Shown piece by piece: positions 17,460 to 26,128 of a stretch of DNA of 64,000 bases. Under the pieces are notes generated by a model. That model worked only from the letters and a program-made list of their open reading frames with translations. It did no database searches and was not told the DNA's origin. Within the stretch, counting starts at the first letter, position 1. Each line of letters begins with the position of its first letter. The DNA comes from CAMPKL01 sp963817465 (GTDB lineage: Bacteria > Acidobacteriota > Terriglobia > Bryobacterales > UBA6623). The DNA is taken from assembly GCA_963817465.1 (NCBI GenBank), contig CAWFOP010000020.1, positions 558,001-622,000 of the forward strand. The letters are read 5' to 3'. The position numbers and the translations under genes are program-made.

Positions 17460-18518
17460 TCAGCGTTGACGGGCCGAATTCAGCCAGCTTAACAAGCGGT
17501 CCACGAGTCCTTCAGGCTGCGGCTCTTGCGGGGGCGTCTCGATCATTACCGGCTTGGGAGGCTTGACCTCCTCCTCGGAGATCAGTTTCACGCGCTGCCC
17601 CACGAGAGCATAGGTTCGGTTAAAGCGCTGCCCGTCCTTCTTGACTGTCACGACGAAGCCGTTCTCGGAGCCGCCGTCGGTCTCAACCGGACCCACGCGG
17701 ATCGGCAGATAGCCCTCGACGTGACGCTCCAGCTTGATCGTTTGATAGCTTCCGCGCGCCGGGCTCCAGCGAAACACCCGAAAGCGGTCGAAGTCGTAGT
17801 CGGCGGCCCTTGAATCCGTCTGCGTCCAGAGCCAGGTCGTCTTCGCCTTGCCCAGATCCCGATCCGAAATTTCGCCCAGAGCGAAGTACGCGATGATCGG
17901 CTTGCCTTCCGCGTATTGAGCCACTTCAACCGGGATGTCCGAATACACCCTGCTGGAAAGCAGCCAGCCGACCTGCCCCGTGGCCAACCGCACCAAATAC
18001 CACGACTCGATGCCGCCGGTCGGCGTCGTCGCCGCAACTTCGCGTCGCAGCAGGTCGGCCCCTTCGTCTTGCTGTAGTTGGTAGACCGTGGTCGCCTCCC
18101 GTGAGGGCTCCACGTGCACGTTCAACACATCGAACGCTCGCACGACGCCTTGCGGCGGGGAGTCCGCCTCGTGGGCGGATAGCTTAACCATCTGCTCGCG
18201 GACCGCCTCGGAGACCACGTCGCTCTCGTGAGTCCAGCCCTCGACGCCCTCGTCGGTGCGCACGCGGATGGTGCTGCGCCGCCGCGCCAGGATCTCCACC
18301 CGCTCGCCGAGCGTTAATTGCTTGACCACGGCCGAGTTGGGCGCCAGCTCCGCGCGGATATCCGATGAGGGACGCGCGACGAACGCGATTTCAGGAGGCT
18401 TCGGCTCGGTATTGGCGTTGCATCCAAGGAGCGCCGCCAGAGCCAAAACACACAGACAGGCGGACATACCCGCGGAGCGGGCCGAGTGTCGCCGGGGGAT
18501 GGCGGCCACGCAGTTCAC
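17460..18518 (-). CDS. SH3-domain lipoprotein
   Basis: About 352 aa. A lipobox LAALLGC lies near residue 33 after a hydrophobic stretch, so it is probably an exported lipoprotein. Two bacterial SH3 modules can be seen: EIAFVARPSSDIRAELAPNS to VEGWTHESDVV (about 43-100), and VLNVHVEPSREATTVYQL to GQVGWLLSSRVYSD (about 130-190). The C-terminal half (ASRKP-free, beta-rich, about 200-330) is unrecognised. SH3b modules often bind cell-wall peptides. ATG 18518 gives a long basic n-region; ATG 18467 is an alternative that begins right before the hydrophobic core. It lies between truB and hemE, all in one direction. Confidence 0.72.
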   Translation of the reverse strand: MNCVAAIPRRHSARSAGMSACLCVLALAALLGCNANTEPKPPEIAFVARPSSDIRAELAPNSAVVKQLTLGERVEILARRRSTIRVRTDEGVEGWTHESDVVSEAVREQMVKLSAHEADSPPQGVVRAFDVLNVHVEPSREATTVYQLQQDEGADLLRREVAATTPTGGIESWYLVRLATGQVGWLLSSRVYSDIPVEVAQYAEGKPIIAYFALGEISDRDLGKAKTTWLWTQTDSRAADYDFDRFRVFRWSPARGSYQTIKLERHVEGYLPIRVGPVETDGGSENGFVVTVKKDGQRFNRTYALVGQRVKLISEEEVKPPKPVMIETPPQEPQPEGLVDRLLSWLNSARQR

Positions 18519-18538
18519 AATATTCCCAGTTCAGCTTA

Positions 18539-19429
18539 CTAGAAAACGATAATGGGGTGATATGTATGCGGCAGCTTGATCTCTCCGATCGCCAGCAAGC
18601 GCCCGTCCGGCCCGATCGCCTTGACGCGGCGGGCCGGCGGACCGTCCGGAAAAGCCGTGACTTGAAAGTCGCGGCCGTGCGCGATGCGCCCGACGGCGTT
18701 CTCGTCCACCCGGCGAGCGGGGATCTCCGGCAGGATCGCGGTCGGCGCCAGAAAAGCTTCCTCCAGGCGATCCTGGTCAGCTAAATCTTGCAGTTCTTCG
18801 AGCGTGCGCGCGGTCGACAGATCGAACTCGCCTACCGCGGTGCGGCGAAGTTGACTGACATGCGCGCCGCAGCCTAAATCGCGGCCCAGATCGTCTGCCA
18901 GAGAACGCACGTACGTCCCCGCCGAGCAGCGCAGGCGAATCCGAAAGCGGTCGCCGGCGACATCGGTCAGATCCAGCTCATACACCTCGACTTCGACCGG
19001 TTCGAGATCCAACGCCTTGCCCTGGCGCGCCAACTTGTAGGCCGGCTTCCCGTCCACTTTCTTGGCGGACACCGGTGGCGGCTTCTGGTTGAATCGCCCC
19101 CGGTATCGCGACAGCGCAGCCTCGACCGTCCCACGCTCGAGCTGCACATCGACGGCCTCGGACGTAGCTTCGCCCTCCCGATCGTAGGTATCGGTTGCGA
19201 AGCCGCATCGAACCTCCGCGTCGTACGAGCGGTCGTGACCCAAGAAGAACTGAGAAAGCCGGGTCGCCTTGCCTACGATGAGCGGCAACACACCCGTCGC
19301 GAGCGGATCGAGAGTACCGAGGTGCCCGATCCTGCGAATCCCTGAAATTCTGCGGAGTCGTTGGACTGCGTCGTGCGAAGAGATGCCGGCTGGTTTGTCG
19401 AGAACGACAATCCCATCCATCGCCTTCAT
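18539..19429 (-). CDS. truB: tRNA pseudouridine-55 synthase
   Basis: TruB isomerises U55 in the T-loop of tRNAs. The 296-aa product starts MKAMDGIVVLDKPAGISSHD, and the catalytic Asp41 lies in RIGHLGTLDPLATGVLP. Further conserved segments are YDREGEAT near 83, KPPPVSAKKVDGKPAY near 115 and CSAGTYVRSLADDLGR near 168. The C-terminal PUA-like extension ends HTYHPIIVF. It starts only 34 bases after the stop of the large phage tail gene, on the same strand, so it may receive read-through from the particle cassette. Confidence 0.96.
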   Translation of the reverse strand: MKAMDGIVVLDKPAGISSHDAVQRLRRISGIRRIGHLGTLDPLATGVLPLIVGKATRLSQFFLGHDRSYDAEVRCGFATDTYDREGEATSEAVDVQLERGTVEAALSRYRGRFNQKPPPVSAKKVDGKPAYKLARQGKALDLEPVEVEVYELDLTDVAGDRFRIRLRCSAGTYVRSLADDLGRDLGCGAHVSQLRRTAVGEFDLSTARTLEELQDLADQDRLEEAFLAPTAILPEIPARRVDENAVGRIAHGRDFQVTAFPDGPPARRVKAIGPDGRLLAIGEIKLPHTYHPIIVF

Positions 19430-19463
19430 TCTCGCGAGTCGGCGAGGGGCCTGTAAAGCGCTT

Positions 19464-22400
19464 TCAGACGCGCACCGTCACGGTCAGGTCGGCCCCGGGG
19501 AAGGTCGTCCCGACCGCCGCCACGTCCAGCAACAGTCGATCGCCTTCGGCCAAGACCGCCAGATCCGCGCCCGCCAGCGCGTTGCTCGCGAGCGCACCGT
19601 CGCTGATCGTCATCGTGCCGAGCACAGCGGCCTCTTGCCGCAGGTCGATGACGAGGTCGGCGCCCACCGGGGCCTGCTTCACCTGCGCGATCACATCGCG
19701 AATCGCCAAGGGCTCCTGCACGCGGATCGCGGCGGCGGCGTCGTCTTCGATCGCCATTACGCCGTCGACCTGTAGGCTGAACTGCCCTCCGCGCAACGTA
19801 CGGAGTCCGTTATCAGTCAGCTCCGAGTAGTTCTCCGACGCAATAGGACTCTCTCCAAACGAGTTCGTGACCGAGAATTCCGCCCACGCCAAGCGCACGC
19901 TCGGCAGCCAGATCGAGCTCCGCCACTTCGCCGCCGTCGGCGTTCCGAAGATCGCCCGCGGGAGCGAGACCGTCTCGGTCCGTTTCTCCAGGACATAGAC
20001 CGCCGTCCCCGCACCGTGCGCGATCGCGAAGCTTCCCCCGTAGCCTCGCGTAACGGTGTACGATCCCGACCCCAGGTCTTCCTCGACCAGCAGGATTTCC
20101 TTCTCCGTTTGCAGCAAGTCGCCGACCTGCGCCGCTCCCGAGGCGCTCAGCGTCGCCGCGGTCGAAGCGCCGTCCAGGGCCGTCAGCAGCGTGAGCGAGC
20201 TCGGGCCGCTCGTCTCGTCGCGGTAGTGCAACGTCAGCGTCCCGCTCGAGATCGACTGCGTGTTCTCTAGCGTCGCGAAGCCGACACCGCTCAAGTCGAG
20301 CGTGCCGTCTCCGAATGCGTTCAGAGCGAATCCCGGCAGCGGCGGCTTGTCGCGATCCGCCACTCCCAGCAAGCCGCCGCCGATCACCCAGCGCGTGACC
20401 AGCGCCAACCCTTCGAGTGATTCCACGTTCTGGGCGTTCGCGGCGCGTCCCGTGATCTCGATCACGCGGCCGCCCAAGTTCGGAATTGCGAATACCGCCG
20501 GACTGCTCTTCGCCCGCCCGCCGAATCGCCACGTGTTGTCAGCCACGACGAAGACCGAGCTGACGTCGGGCTCGATCTCCCAATCCGGAGCCACCCACAC
20601 CGTGGTCACGTCGTTTGAAGCGACGGTGCGCTCCTGCCCGGCTCCCTTGCCGCGAATGACCCGCACGGCGTTCCCGACGAATTGGCCGGGCGTCATCGCA
20701 AGCACGGAGCTCCCGATCGAGTCCGTACTGTAAGCGTCGGCGAACTGCTCGTCCGTGCCTTCGAACCGCCAATAGAAGTTCGCGTGATCGTATTGCGGGT
20801 CCGGAGCGCCGATAAGCGCGGGCGGGTCCGTATCCGGCCCTTGATCCGCATACGTCGTTGCGGGCGCCAGCGACTCCGCTATCAAGCTCAAGCGGGACGG
20901 CAGATCTCCGCGATACACATTGAAGCTCGCCGTTCCCGTCGAAAAGCTCAGTCCCGTCAGCGTTACCTGGTTGGTCGTCGTCCCCGCCGGAATCCGCGCA
21001 AGAACTCGAAACGACGGATTGCTCTCGAGCCCGTCCGAGTCCACCGCCGTCACCGCGTAGTACAGCGTCTGGCCGCCCGTCAGCGACCCCCCCGTCGTCT
21101 CCACGTCCGGTTGCAGGTCGACCAAAGGAACGCCCGCTCGCGTGGACCGCCCGGCCGAGGGCGGCGTGAACCCCACTTCGATCTCCGTCAGAATCGAGCC
21201 GTCCGACGCCGTCGACTGCTGCTCGACAATGCTGAAGCGTTCGCCGTCTTCGTCGGAAATGTTCCCGTGCAGCGTGTGAGGGGCGGCCGAAGTGCCCGGC
21301 GGCAAACCCCGCGTCGCCGGCACGAGCGTCAACTGCCCATTGGTGTCGTTGTACCAGGCGTCGTCATGGATCTGCCCCGTAATGCGAACGCGGCGATAGT
21401 TCGCCCCCGACTCGATCCGCTGCACGCGGAAGGGCTGACTCAGGAAGCCTTCCTTGAGATACGTCACGGCGATGATGTCGCCCACCTTCAGACCGAAGCC
21501 TTTGACGCTGGTCTCGAGCTCGATGAAGCGATTGCCCTTGATCGAGCGGTCCAAGAAGAACTTCAGAATCCGCGCGGCCTGATCGAACGTGGGCAGTCCG
21601 TCGACCACCAAACGGCCGGAGATCTCTTGTCCGGTGCGCGCGATGTCCTCGGAATCGAGCAGCTCGAGGCTGTCCTGCCGATACGCGTTGAACGAATCCG
21701 CAAACTCGACCGAGAACCGGTTAGGACTATCCGCAATGGGCTTCGAAAACAAGCGCACGGCCGGCGCACCGTCAGCCCGCCTCAAGATCGCCGACGCAAG
21801 CCCCCCGTCGCTCCCGTCGCTGAAAACATACGCCGGCCACCCGCCGTTCAGCATCTCGGCGGCGTTCGACGAAGCGGCCTGCTGCGGTTGCTGCAGCAGC
21901 AGCGAGTTTTCGACGAATACCGCAAGCCGCCCGTCATCGGAGTAGGTCAACTGCAGCCGGGCGTTGTTCCGCACGCCTCGGATCACGTCAGCGGCTCGCC
22001 GCCGCGTGCGCACCGCCAGGTCACAGCGGAACCGCTTCACGGATACGGGATTGCCCTGGTTGTCCGTCGCCGCGATCGTCTCGTCGCAGAACGCCGCTGC
22101 GCCGGCGAAGCTCCCCAAGTCGATCTCGACGCTCCGCCAGCCGCTGCGGCGCAGCACGTCGAGCAGAATCCAGGCGGGGTTGTCCGAAAAGTCATATCCC
22201 TGCGAACCGCTGTTCGTGTCAAACCGCTCGACTTCCAGGCCCTCGGTCAACACCTTCACATTCGGCAAACTGCGGCCGTCGTGAATCTGGTTCGGGACAA
22301 CGATCGATAGCCCCCCCAGCCCGCCGTAGGGATCGCCTTGCGGCGAGCCGTCCGGCGCGGTGAAGTTCAGGTTGAATCCGCCGTTCCGGCCGCCGTCCGC

Positions 22401-23402
22401 GAACAGATTCCACCACCCGCTCGCCGTCATGTCGCGGCCGTTGACCCCTTCGGGAATCTCGATGTCGTTGACGATGACCTTGATCGGCCCGCGCATCTTG
22501 CCCAGTCCGAGCAAGACTTCCAGACGAGTCAAGTTCCCGTCGTTGCGGGCGAACACGACAGGCGGCTCGGTCCAAACCGTGCCGTAGAGCAGCGGAACGA
22601 AATCGTTGTAGCGCGCCTCGTTGACGGCGGTCGCGGACTGCTCAAAGCGCTTGCCGCCTTGGCTGCGGACAAGCACGCTTTCCGGCACGAATCCCAATCC
22701 GGCGAACCGCCTGGTCGGATTCCCGGCGCTGTCCTGATCGAACATGCCGCGCGCCTGGCAGTCGGCGTCGGTGAACGAGCAGTCCGTGAACGGTTGTCCC
22801 GCGCCGTCGAGATTGCCGACCCCTCCGGCCTCGCCCGCCGAATACCCGCAATGGTAAAAGCGAGAGTGCCGCCCCTCGGCTCCGCCGTCCGCCGCCTCTT
22901 GCCGCTCCGCCTGAGTCTGCGGGAAGCGCCACGGGCAGCGTCGCTGAATCCTCACCGGCGGCAGCAGCACGCGCTGCATGTTCATGCGGTTCACCGCTGA
23001 CAGGCGGATCGCATCTTCGGTGATCTCGTCCGGAGGATTCAGAACCCCTTGGAAGACCTGCGCTACGTTCGACGCCGGCTCGCCCGCGTCCGGGTCGTAC
23101 AGCGTGAATCGAATCGTCAGAACCGCGCCCTTGAATCCCACCGACGTCTCGAGCTGCGAGAATCGCGAATCGGCGTTCCCCAACGTCAGGCCGACCCGCG
23201 GTATCGCATCGATGCCGCTGTCGCTCGCCGCCTGCACATCGAAGAAGTTGTGCCGCACGACGCGCGCATCGTAGTCGTTCCCTTCAACCGCAACGGCGTG
23301 GGTCGACCAGCGTTCCACCGCGCCGTTCGCAAGCTGCGCTTCGAACAGCAGCAGCGGAGTCAGAGCGTCGCTTTGTTCTTTCAGATTGACGATGGTGTCC
23401 AT
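19464..23402 (-). CDS. giant tail-tip protein (gpL-like + gpJ-like + FN3-like modules)
   Basis: A 1312-aa structural protein, last gene of the particle cassette. Residues about 1-250 resemble lambda-type minor tail protein L: a beta domain followed by a cysteine set (RRCPWRF near 156, YHCGYS near 185, DCSFTDADCQ near 209) that in gpL binds an Fe-S cluster. About 260-700 resembles a tail-hub/tip attachment protein (DFVPLLYGTVWTEPP, ILLDVLRRSG, SIKGNRFIELETSVKGFGLK). About 700-850 is FN3-like (QTLYYAVTAVDSDGLESNP, SFNVYRGDLPSRL). The rest is beta-rich and probably receptor-facing. Module assignments are by pattern and by position after a gpM-like gene. The start overlaps the previous gene by 22 bases. 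Confidence 0.75.
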   Translation of the reverse strand: MDTIVNLKEQSDALTPLLLFEAQLANGAVERWSTHAVAVEGNDYDARVVRHNFFDVQAASDSGIDAIPRVGLTLGNADSRFSQLETSVGFKGAVLTIRFTLYDPDAGEPASNVAQVFQGVLNPPDEITEDAIRLSAVNRMNMQRVLLPPVRIQRRCPWRFPQTQAERQEAADGGAEGRHSRFYHCGYSAGEAGGVGNLDGAGQPFTDCSFTDADCQARGMFDQDSAGNPTRRFAGLGFVPESVLVRSQGGKRFEQSATAVNEARYNDFVPLLYGTVWTEPPVVFARNDGNLTRLEVLLGLGKMRGPIKVIVNDIEIPEGVNGRDMTASGWWNLFADGGRNGGFNLNFTAPDGSPQGDPYGGLGGLSIVVPNQIHDGRSLPNVKVLTEGLEVERFDTNSGSQGYDFSDNPAWILLDVLRRSGWRSVEIDLGSFAGAAAFCDETIAATDNQGNPVSVKRFRCDLAVRTRRRAADVIRGVRNNARLQLTYSDDGRLAVFVENSLLLQQPQQAASSNAAEMLNGGWPAYVFSDGSDGGLASAILRRADGAPAVRLFSKPIADSPNRFSVEFADSFNAYRQDSLELLDSEDIARTGQEISGRLVVDGLPTFDQAARILKFFLDRSIKGNRFIELETSVKGFGLKVGDIIAVTYLKEGFLSQPFRVQRIESGANYRRVRITGQIHDDAWYNDTNGQLTLVPATRGLPPGTSAAPHTLHGNISDEDGERFSIVEQQSTASDGSILTEIEVGFTPPSAGRSTRAGVPLVDLQPDVETTGGSLTGGQTLYYAVTAVDSDGLESNPSFRVLARIPAGTTTNQVTLTGLSFSTGTASFNVYRGDLPSRLSLIAESLAPATTYADQGPDTDPPALIGAPDPQYDHANFYWRFEGTDEQFADAYSTDSIGSSVLAMTPGQFVGNAVRVIRGKGAGQERTVASNDVTTVWVAPDWEIEPDVSSVFVVADNTWRFGGRAKSSPAVFAIPNLGGRVIEITGRAANAQNVESLEGLALVTRWVIGGGLLGVADRDKPPLPGFALNAFGDGTLDLSGVGFATLENTQSISSGTLTLHYRDETSGPSSLTLLTALDGASTAATLSASGAAQVGDLLQTEKEILLVEEDLGSGSYTVTRGYGGSFAIAHGAGTAVYVLEKRTETVSLPRAIFGTPTAAKWRSSIWLPSVRLAWAEFSVTNSFGESPIASENYSELTDNGLRTLRGGQFSLQVDGVMAIEDDAAAAIRVQEPLAIRDVIAQVKQAPVGADLVIDLRQEAAVLGTMTISDGALASNALAGADLAVLAEGDRLLLDVAAVGTTFPGADLTVTVRV

Positions 23403-24172
23403 ACGATTCGAACCGTTGTCGAATGGCTGTTCGGCGCCGCGAATCTCTGTTTCAAGCGATCCTCCGCGAATCGGGCGTTCGCGTAGACCCCTCCGCGCAA
23501 CCCCGTCCGCTTGTAAGCCGACCGCGCCACCTGCGCCTCGACTTGGGCGCCGTAAACTTCAATCGACGCGCCCGCCGGTGCAAATATCTCGAGCGAAACT
23601 TCTTCCTGAGCCGACCCGCCCGGCCATCCGACCTCGCCTACATGCCAGGCGCCGTCCGCCGCAAACGACGTTGTACTGCTCGTGACGCCGTCCGACAGGC
23701 GAAGCTCAACGCCCGCGGCCCCCGTCTTGATCCAGGCCGACCCGACATAGCGGCAGGCGGCCGGCGCGGCCATGCGCTGAAGCGCTGAAACGGCCGACCC
23801 CGCGCTCAACCGCCACGCGCTCGAGCCTCCAAACGGGTCCGCCAGCCCCGAGGTCAACGTCAGCCCGCCGGCCTTCTCCCAAACGTCCTGCGAAAAATCT
23901 TCCGACCACGACAGCAAGTTCGCTCCCGGTTCCAAAAACGTAAATCCGAATCGCGATCCTTGCACCGCGGCATGCAGGTCCGCGAGCGTCTGCCATTCTG
24001 AGTCGCTCAGTTCGCTCAAGGGCAACTCCCAACGGCGCTCCTCGAAAGGCAAGTCGTCGAGCTCGACCTCCGACCCATTCGTCGACTCGTTACGAATGAC
24101 CCTGTACCTGAGAACCTTCCGCCACGGGAATTGCGCGACCGCCCCCGACGCCAACTGCGGGAAATACGTCAT
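23381..24172 (-). CDS. gpM-like minor tail protein with carbohydrate-binding-like domain
   Basis: A 263-aa protein. Residues 1-95 (MTYFPQLASGAVAQFPW, RRWELPLSELSDSEWQTLAD, GSRFGFTFLEP) match the preceding gene product in order and spacing, so the two are tandem paralogues of a gpM/DUF2460-type tail-tip protein. From about residue 97 the sequence NLLSWSEDFSQDVWEKAGG begins a beta-sandwich of the type attached to phage tail proteins for binding glycans (inference). ATG 24172 overlaps the upstream stop (ATGA). The longer open frame to 24256 is rejected because its extra residues are Arg-rich shadow sequence. Confidence 0.7.
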   Translation of the reverse strand: MTYFPQLASGAVAQFPWRKVLRYRVIRNESTNGSEVELDDLPFEERRWELPLSELSDSEWQTLADLHAAVQGSRFGFTFLEPGANLLSWSEDFSQDVWEKAGGLTLTSGLADPFGGSSAWRLSAGSAVSALQRMAAPAACRYVGSAWIKTGAAGVELRLSDGVTSSTTSFAADGAWHVGEVGWPGGSAQEEVSLEIFAPAGASIEVYGAQVEAQVARSAYKRTGLRGGVYANARFAEDRLKQRFAAPNSHSTTVRIVWTPSSI

Positions 24173-24525
24173 GGAGTCTCCACTACGGCCACGGAGACGC
24201 GGCCGTCGTATTCGTCGAGCCGCTCGACCTCGAGCTCCTCTTGGTCGAAGCGGCAATCGACCACGACTTCCAGCGTCTCGGGGTCCTCAAAATCGAACCG
24301 GCCGAAAGCCCCCCTCATCTCCGCGAAAAACTCGCAAATCTCCGCAACCTCGGTCTCATCCAGTTGCGACAGCTCGAGCCGCCAGCTTCGCCTCGACTGC
24401 GAACGTCCCGTGTAGACCTGCTCGCCCATGTCCACAAAACGAACGCGTTCGGAGTCGAACGCACTCTCGCGGTCGAGCGGATACTGCGCCGCGACGCCGG
24501 TCTTCAACTTGGGAAAAGTCGCCAT
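24169..24525 (-). CDS. gpM-like minor tail protein
   Basis: A 118-aa protein that begins MATFPKLKTGVAAQYPLDR and contains SERVRFVDMGEQVYTGR, RRSWRLELSQLDETEVAEI and GAFGRFDFEDPETLEVVV. This order (an R-V-R-F-x-D-G-type strand, a W-x-L-x-x-S-x-L-x-x-x-E helix start, then F-x-D-P) resembles lambda minor tail protein M and the DUF2460 family of the GTA tail. Its place between tape measure and tail hub agrees with the M position of siphovirus tails. Coupled to the next gene by an ATGA overlap. Confidence 0.7.
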   Translation of the reverse strand: MATFPKLKTGVAAQYPLDRESAFDSERVRFVDMGEQVYTGRSQSRRSWRLELSQLDETEVAEICEFFAEMRGAFGRFDFEDPETLEVVVDCRFDQEELEVERLDEYDGRVSVAVVETP

Positions 24526-24537
24526 GACCGTCGTTGC

Positions 24538-25113
24538 CTATTCGACTCCGTCGATCCATAGCGCGGGGGGAACGAACGGGTGTTTCACCGTAGGTTGGTC
24601 GCCGCCCTCGAGCCGTCGAATCTGGTAGCGCGCCACCACGAGATGCGGCGCCTCGATCGCCGTGAACGCAGGGACCTCGAAGTCCGGGGCCGCCGAGTCC
24701 GTGAACCGCGCCATCCACCCGTAGCGACCCTCATACAAACGCGGCGTCCCCATCTCCCAAGCGACGTAAACACGGCTGGCCGCCGCAATTGCGTCGGCGT
24801 CGGTCCACTCCGGAACCCCCGCCCGCTTGAAGTAGCGCAGGTCCTGCTCCCACTGCGCCATCGCGGCTCGGAACGCCGCCGAGGGACTCGCGGTTCCTCG
24901 AAAATCCGACACCCGCGGACGCTCGCCGAACACCTCGACAAAGCCCTCCGGCGCCGGCTTCTCCGCAACTGCGGCTCCCTGGGTGCGCCATGGCTCCTCG
25001 CCCGTAAACGGGCTTACCAGCCACCACTCGCCTCCGAATTCCGTCGGCGCCTGCCGATACGGTCCCATCGGAGCTTGCCAATGCTCCGGCACTTCCTTGA
25101 ATCTCGGTGTCAT
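24538..25113 (-). CDS. hypothetical tail-region protein
   Basis: A 191-aa protein that I do not recognise. It is rich in Trp (EFGGEWWLVSPFTGEEPW near residue 28, MAQWEQDLRYFKRAGVPEW near 85, YVAWEMGTPRLYEGRYGWM near 117), which suggests a compact virion protein. It begins 3 bases after the tape-measure stop and ends 12 bases before the gpM-like gene, so it is almost certainly part of the tail operon. Position between tape measure and gpM-like genes would fit a distal-tail component, but there is no sequence support for a particular one. Confidence 0.6.
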   Translation of the reverse strand: MTPRFKEVPEHWQAPMGPYRQAPTEFGGEWWLVSPFTGEEPWRTQGAAVAEKPAPEGFVEVFGERPRVSDFRGTASPSAAFRAAMAQWEQDLRYFKRAGVPEWTDADAIAAASRVYVAWEMGTPRLYEGRYGWMARFTDSAAPDFEVPAFTAIEAPHLVVARYQIRRLEGGDQPTVKHPFVPPALWIDGVE

Positions 25114-25116
25114 CGC

Positions 25117-25782
25117 CTACAACTCCTCGACTACGTCATTCACTGCGTGCATGCGCAACATCGCGTCGCGAACCGCGGCGGCGATGTCGTCCGATCTATC
25201 CATGAAGCCCCGGGCGTCCATGGCGCTCACGTTCACCACTACCTGGGCCGGCGCAGCGGTCCGCACCGCTCCGCCGGCGCCGCGGTCCACCCGCGGCAGC
25301 GCCTGCACGGGCCCCGGCGAATTCGCCAGGCTCAAGTCCAGCTCCGGCGGCGTCACAACCGCCTGCAGGTCCGGCTCTGCGTTCTTGTCGCCGCCGAAAA
25401 GCTTCGCGATGCCCGAGACCAAAGGGGCCAGGCCAAATCCGCTCTTGAGCAACGAACTGAAGCCGCCGCTTCCGCCGAGTCCGCCGCCCAACCCCGACAG
25501 CAGTCCCTTCAGACCGCTCCCAAGGGCCGACGAGGCATCCCGCAACGCTCTTGTGTTCTCGCCCAAGCCGCGATCCAATCCGTCCGTCGAACGGCTCACC
25601 GCCTGCAGCGATTCCACGACCGTATCCGCTCCTCGCGACCCAAAGCCGGCCGCCTCCGCGGTCGACGTGCCGGACAGCGCCCCGCTCCCGCCCGCGCTCT
25701 TCTGAAACTCCCGCGTCAGACCCTCCAACGCCTGCGCCAGATCGGCCTCTTTCCTTACGAGCCCATCAATTTCATTCGCCAC
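25117..25782 (-). CDS. very short tape-measure-like protein
   Basis: About 221 aa, in the tape-measure slot directly after the G/GT chaperone frames. N-terminal residues 1-90 are helical and polar (EIDGLVRKEADLAQALEGL). Then comes a Gly-rich hydrophobic segment (SGLKGLLSGLGGGLGGSGG, KSGFGLAPLVSGIAKLFGG, about 92-135) as in tape measures with membrane-active parts, and a C-terminal helical region ending MLRMHAVNDVVEEL. GTG 25782 is chosen: GGGAGG lies 6 bases upstream and the gene overlaps the previous stop (25772). At about 0.15 nm per residue this implies a tail of only ~30-35 nm. Assignment rests mainly on gene order. Confidence 0.6.
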   Translation of the reverse strand: MANEIDGLVRKEADLAQALEGLTREFQKSAGGSGALSGTSTAEAAGFGSRGADTVVESLQAVSRSTDGLDRGLGENTRALRDASSALGSGLKGLLSGLGGGLGGSGGFSSLLKSGFGLAPLVSGIAKLFGGDKNAEPDLQAVVTPPELDLSLANSPGPVQALPRVDRGAGGAVRTAAPAQVVVNVSAMDARGFMDRSDDIAAAVRDAMLRMHAVNDVVEEL

Positions 25783-26128
25783 CTGCCGCCGCCTCCCACT
25801 TCCGTCGTTCCGTTTGAAGCACGGCGAACGCATCCACCTCGCGTGCGTCGCGATCCTTCAGATCCGCCGCGTCGCCCAGCCGCTCCCAAGCGAAAAATTG
25901 CTCCAACCAGGCCGCGCTCCCGGCCGAGACGAAGCTCACCGGACACTCCGTCGTACTTAGCCGCGCCTCCCCGCGCGCGGCGCTCCTGCTCATCCAGACG
26001 ACTCGCTCGCCCGTCGCGTCAGGCTCCAGCCAACCGCACCCTCGCTTTTGCTCCAAACCTAGGCGGCGGCATCGGTCGCATCGCCACTCGGTTTGGCCCC
26101 CCAGGGCGAAGTGGAATGCGACTCGGAG
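25772..26128 (-). CDS. tail assembly chaperone, frameshift (T-like) extension
   Basis: This -1 frame is open from well upstream of 26128 to the stop at 25772. It lacks a convincing start (only TTG 26056 with a poor Shine-Dalgarno) and is best read as the extension made when ribosomes slip on the heptamer at 26128-26134 in the preceding gene. The extension is about 118 aa. Its first part has a Cys-rich motif (WRCDRCRRLGLEQKRGCGW), followed by TTECPVSFVSAGSAAWLEQF and EVDAFAVLQTERRKWEAAAG. With the first 124 residues of the G-like frame, the fused product would be about 242 aa. In lambda-type tails gpGT chaperones the tape measure, which here is encoded next. Confidence 0.72.
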   Translation of the reverse strand, partial: LRVAFHFALGGQTEWRCDRCRRLGLEQKRGCGWLEPDATGERVVWMSRSAARGEARLSTTECPVSFVSAGSAAWLEQFFAWERLGDAADLKDRDAREVDAFAVLQTERRKWEAAAGGE

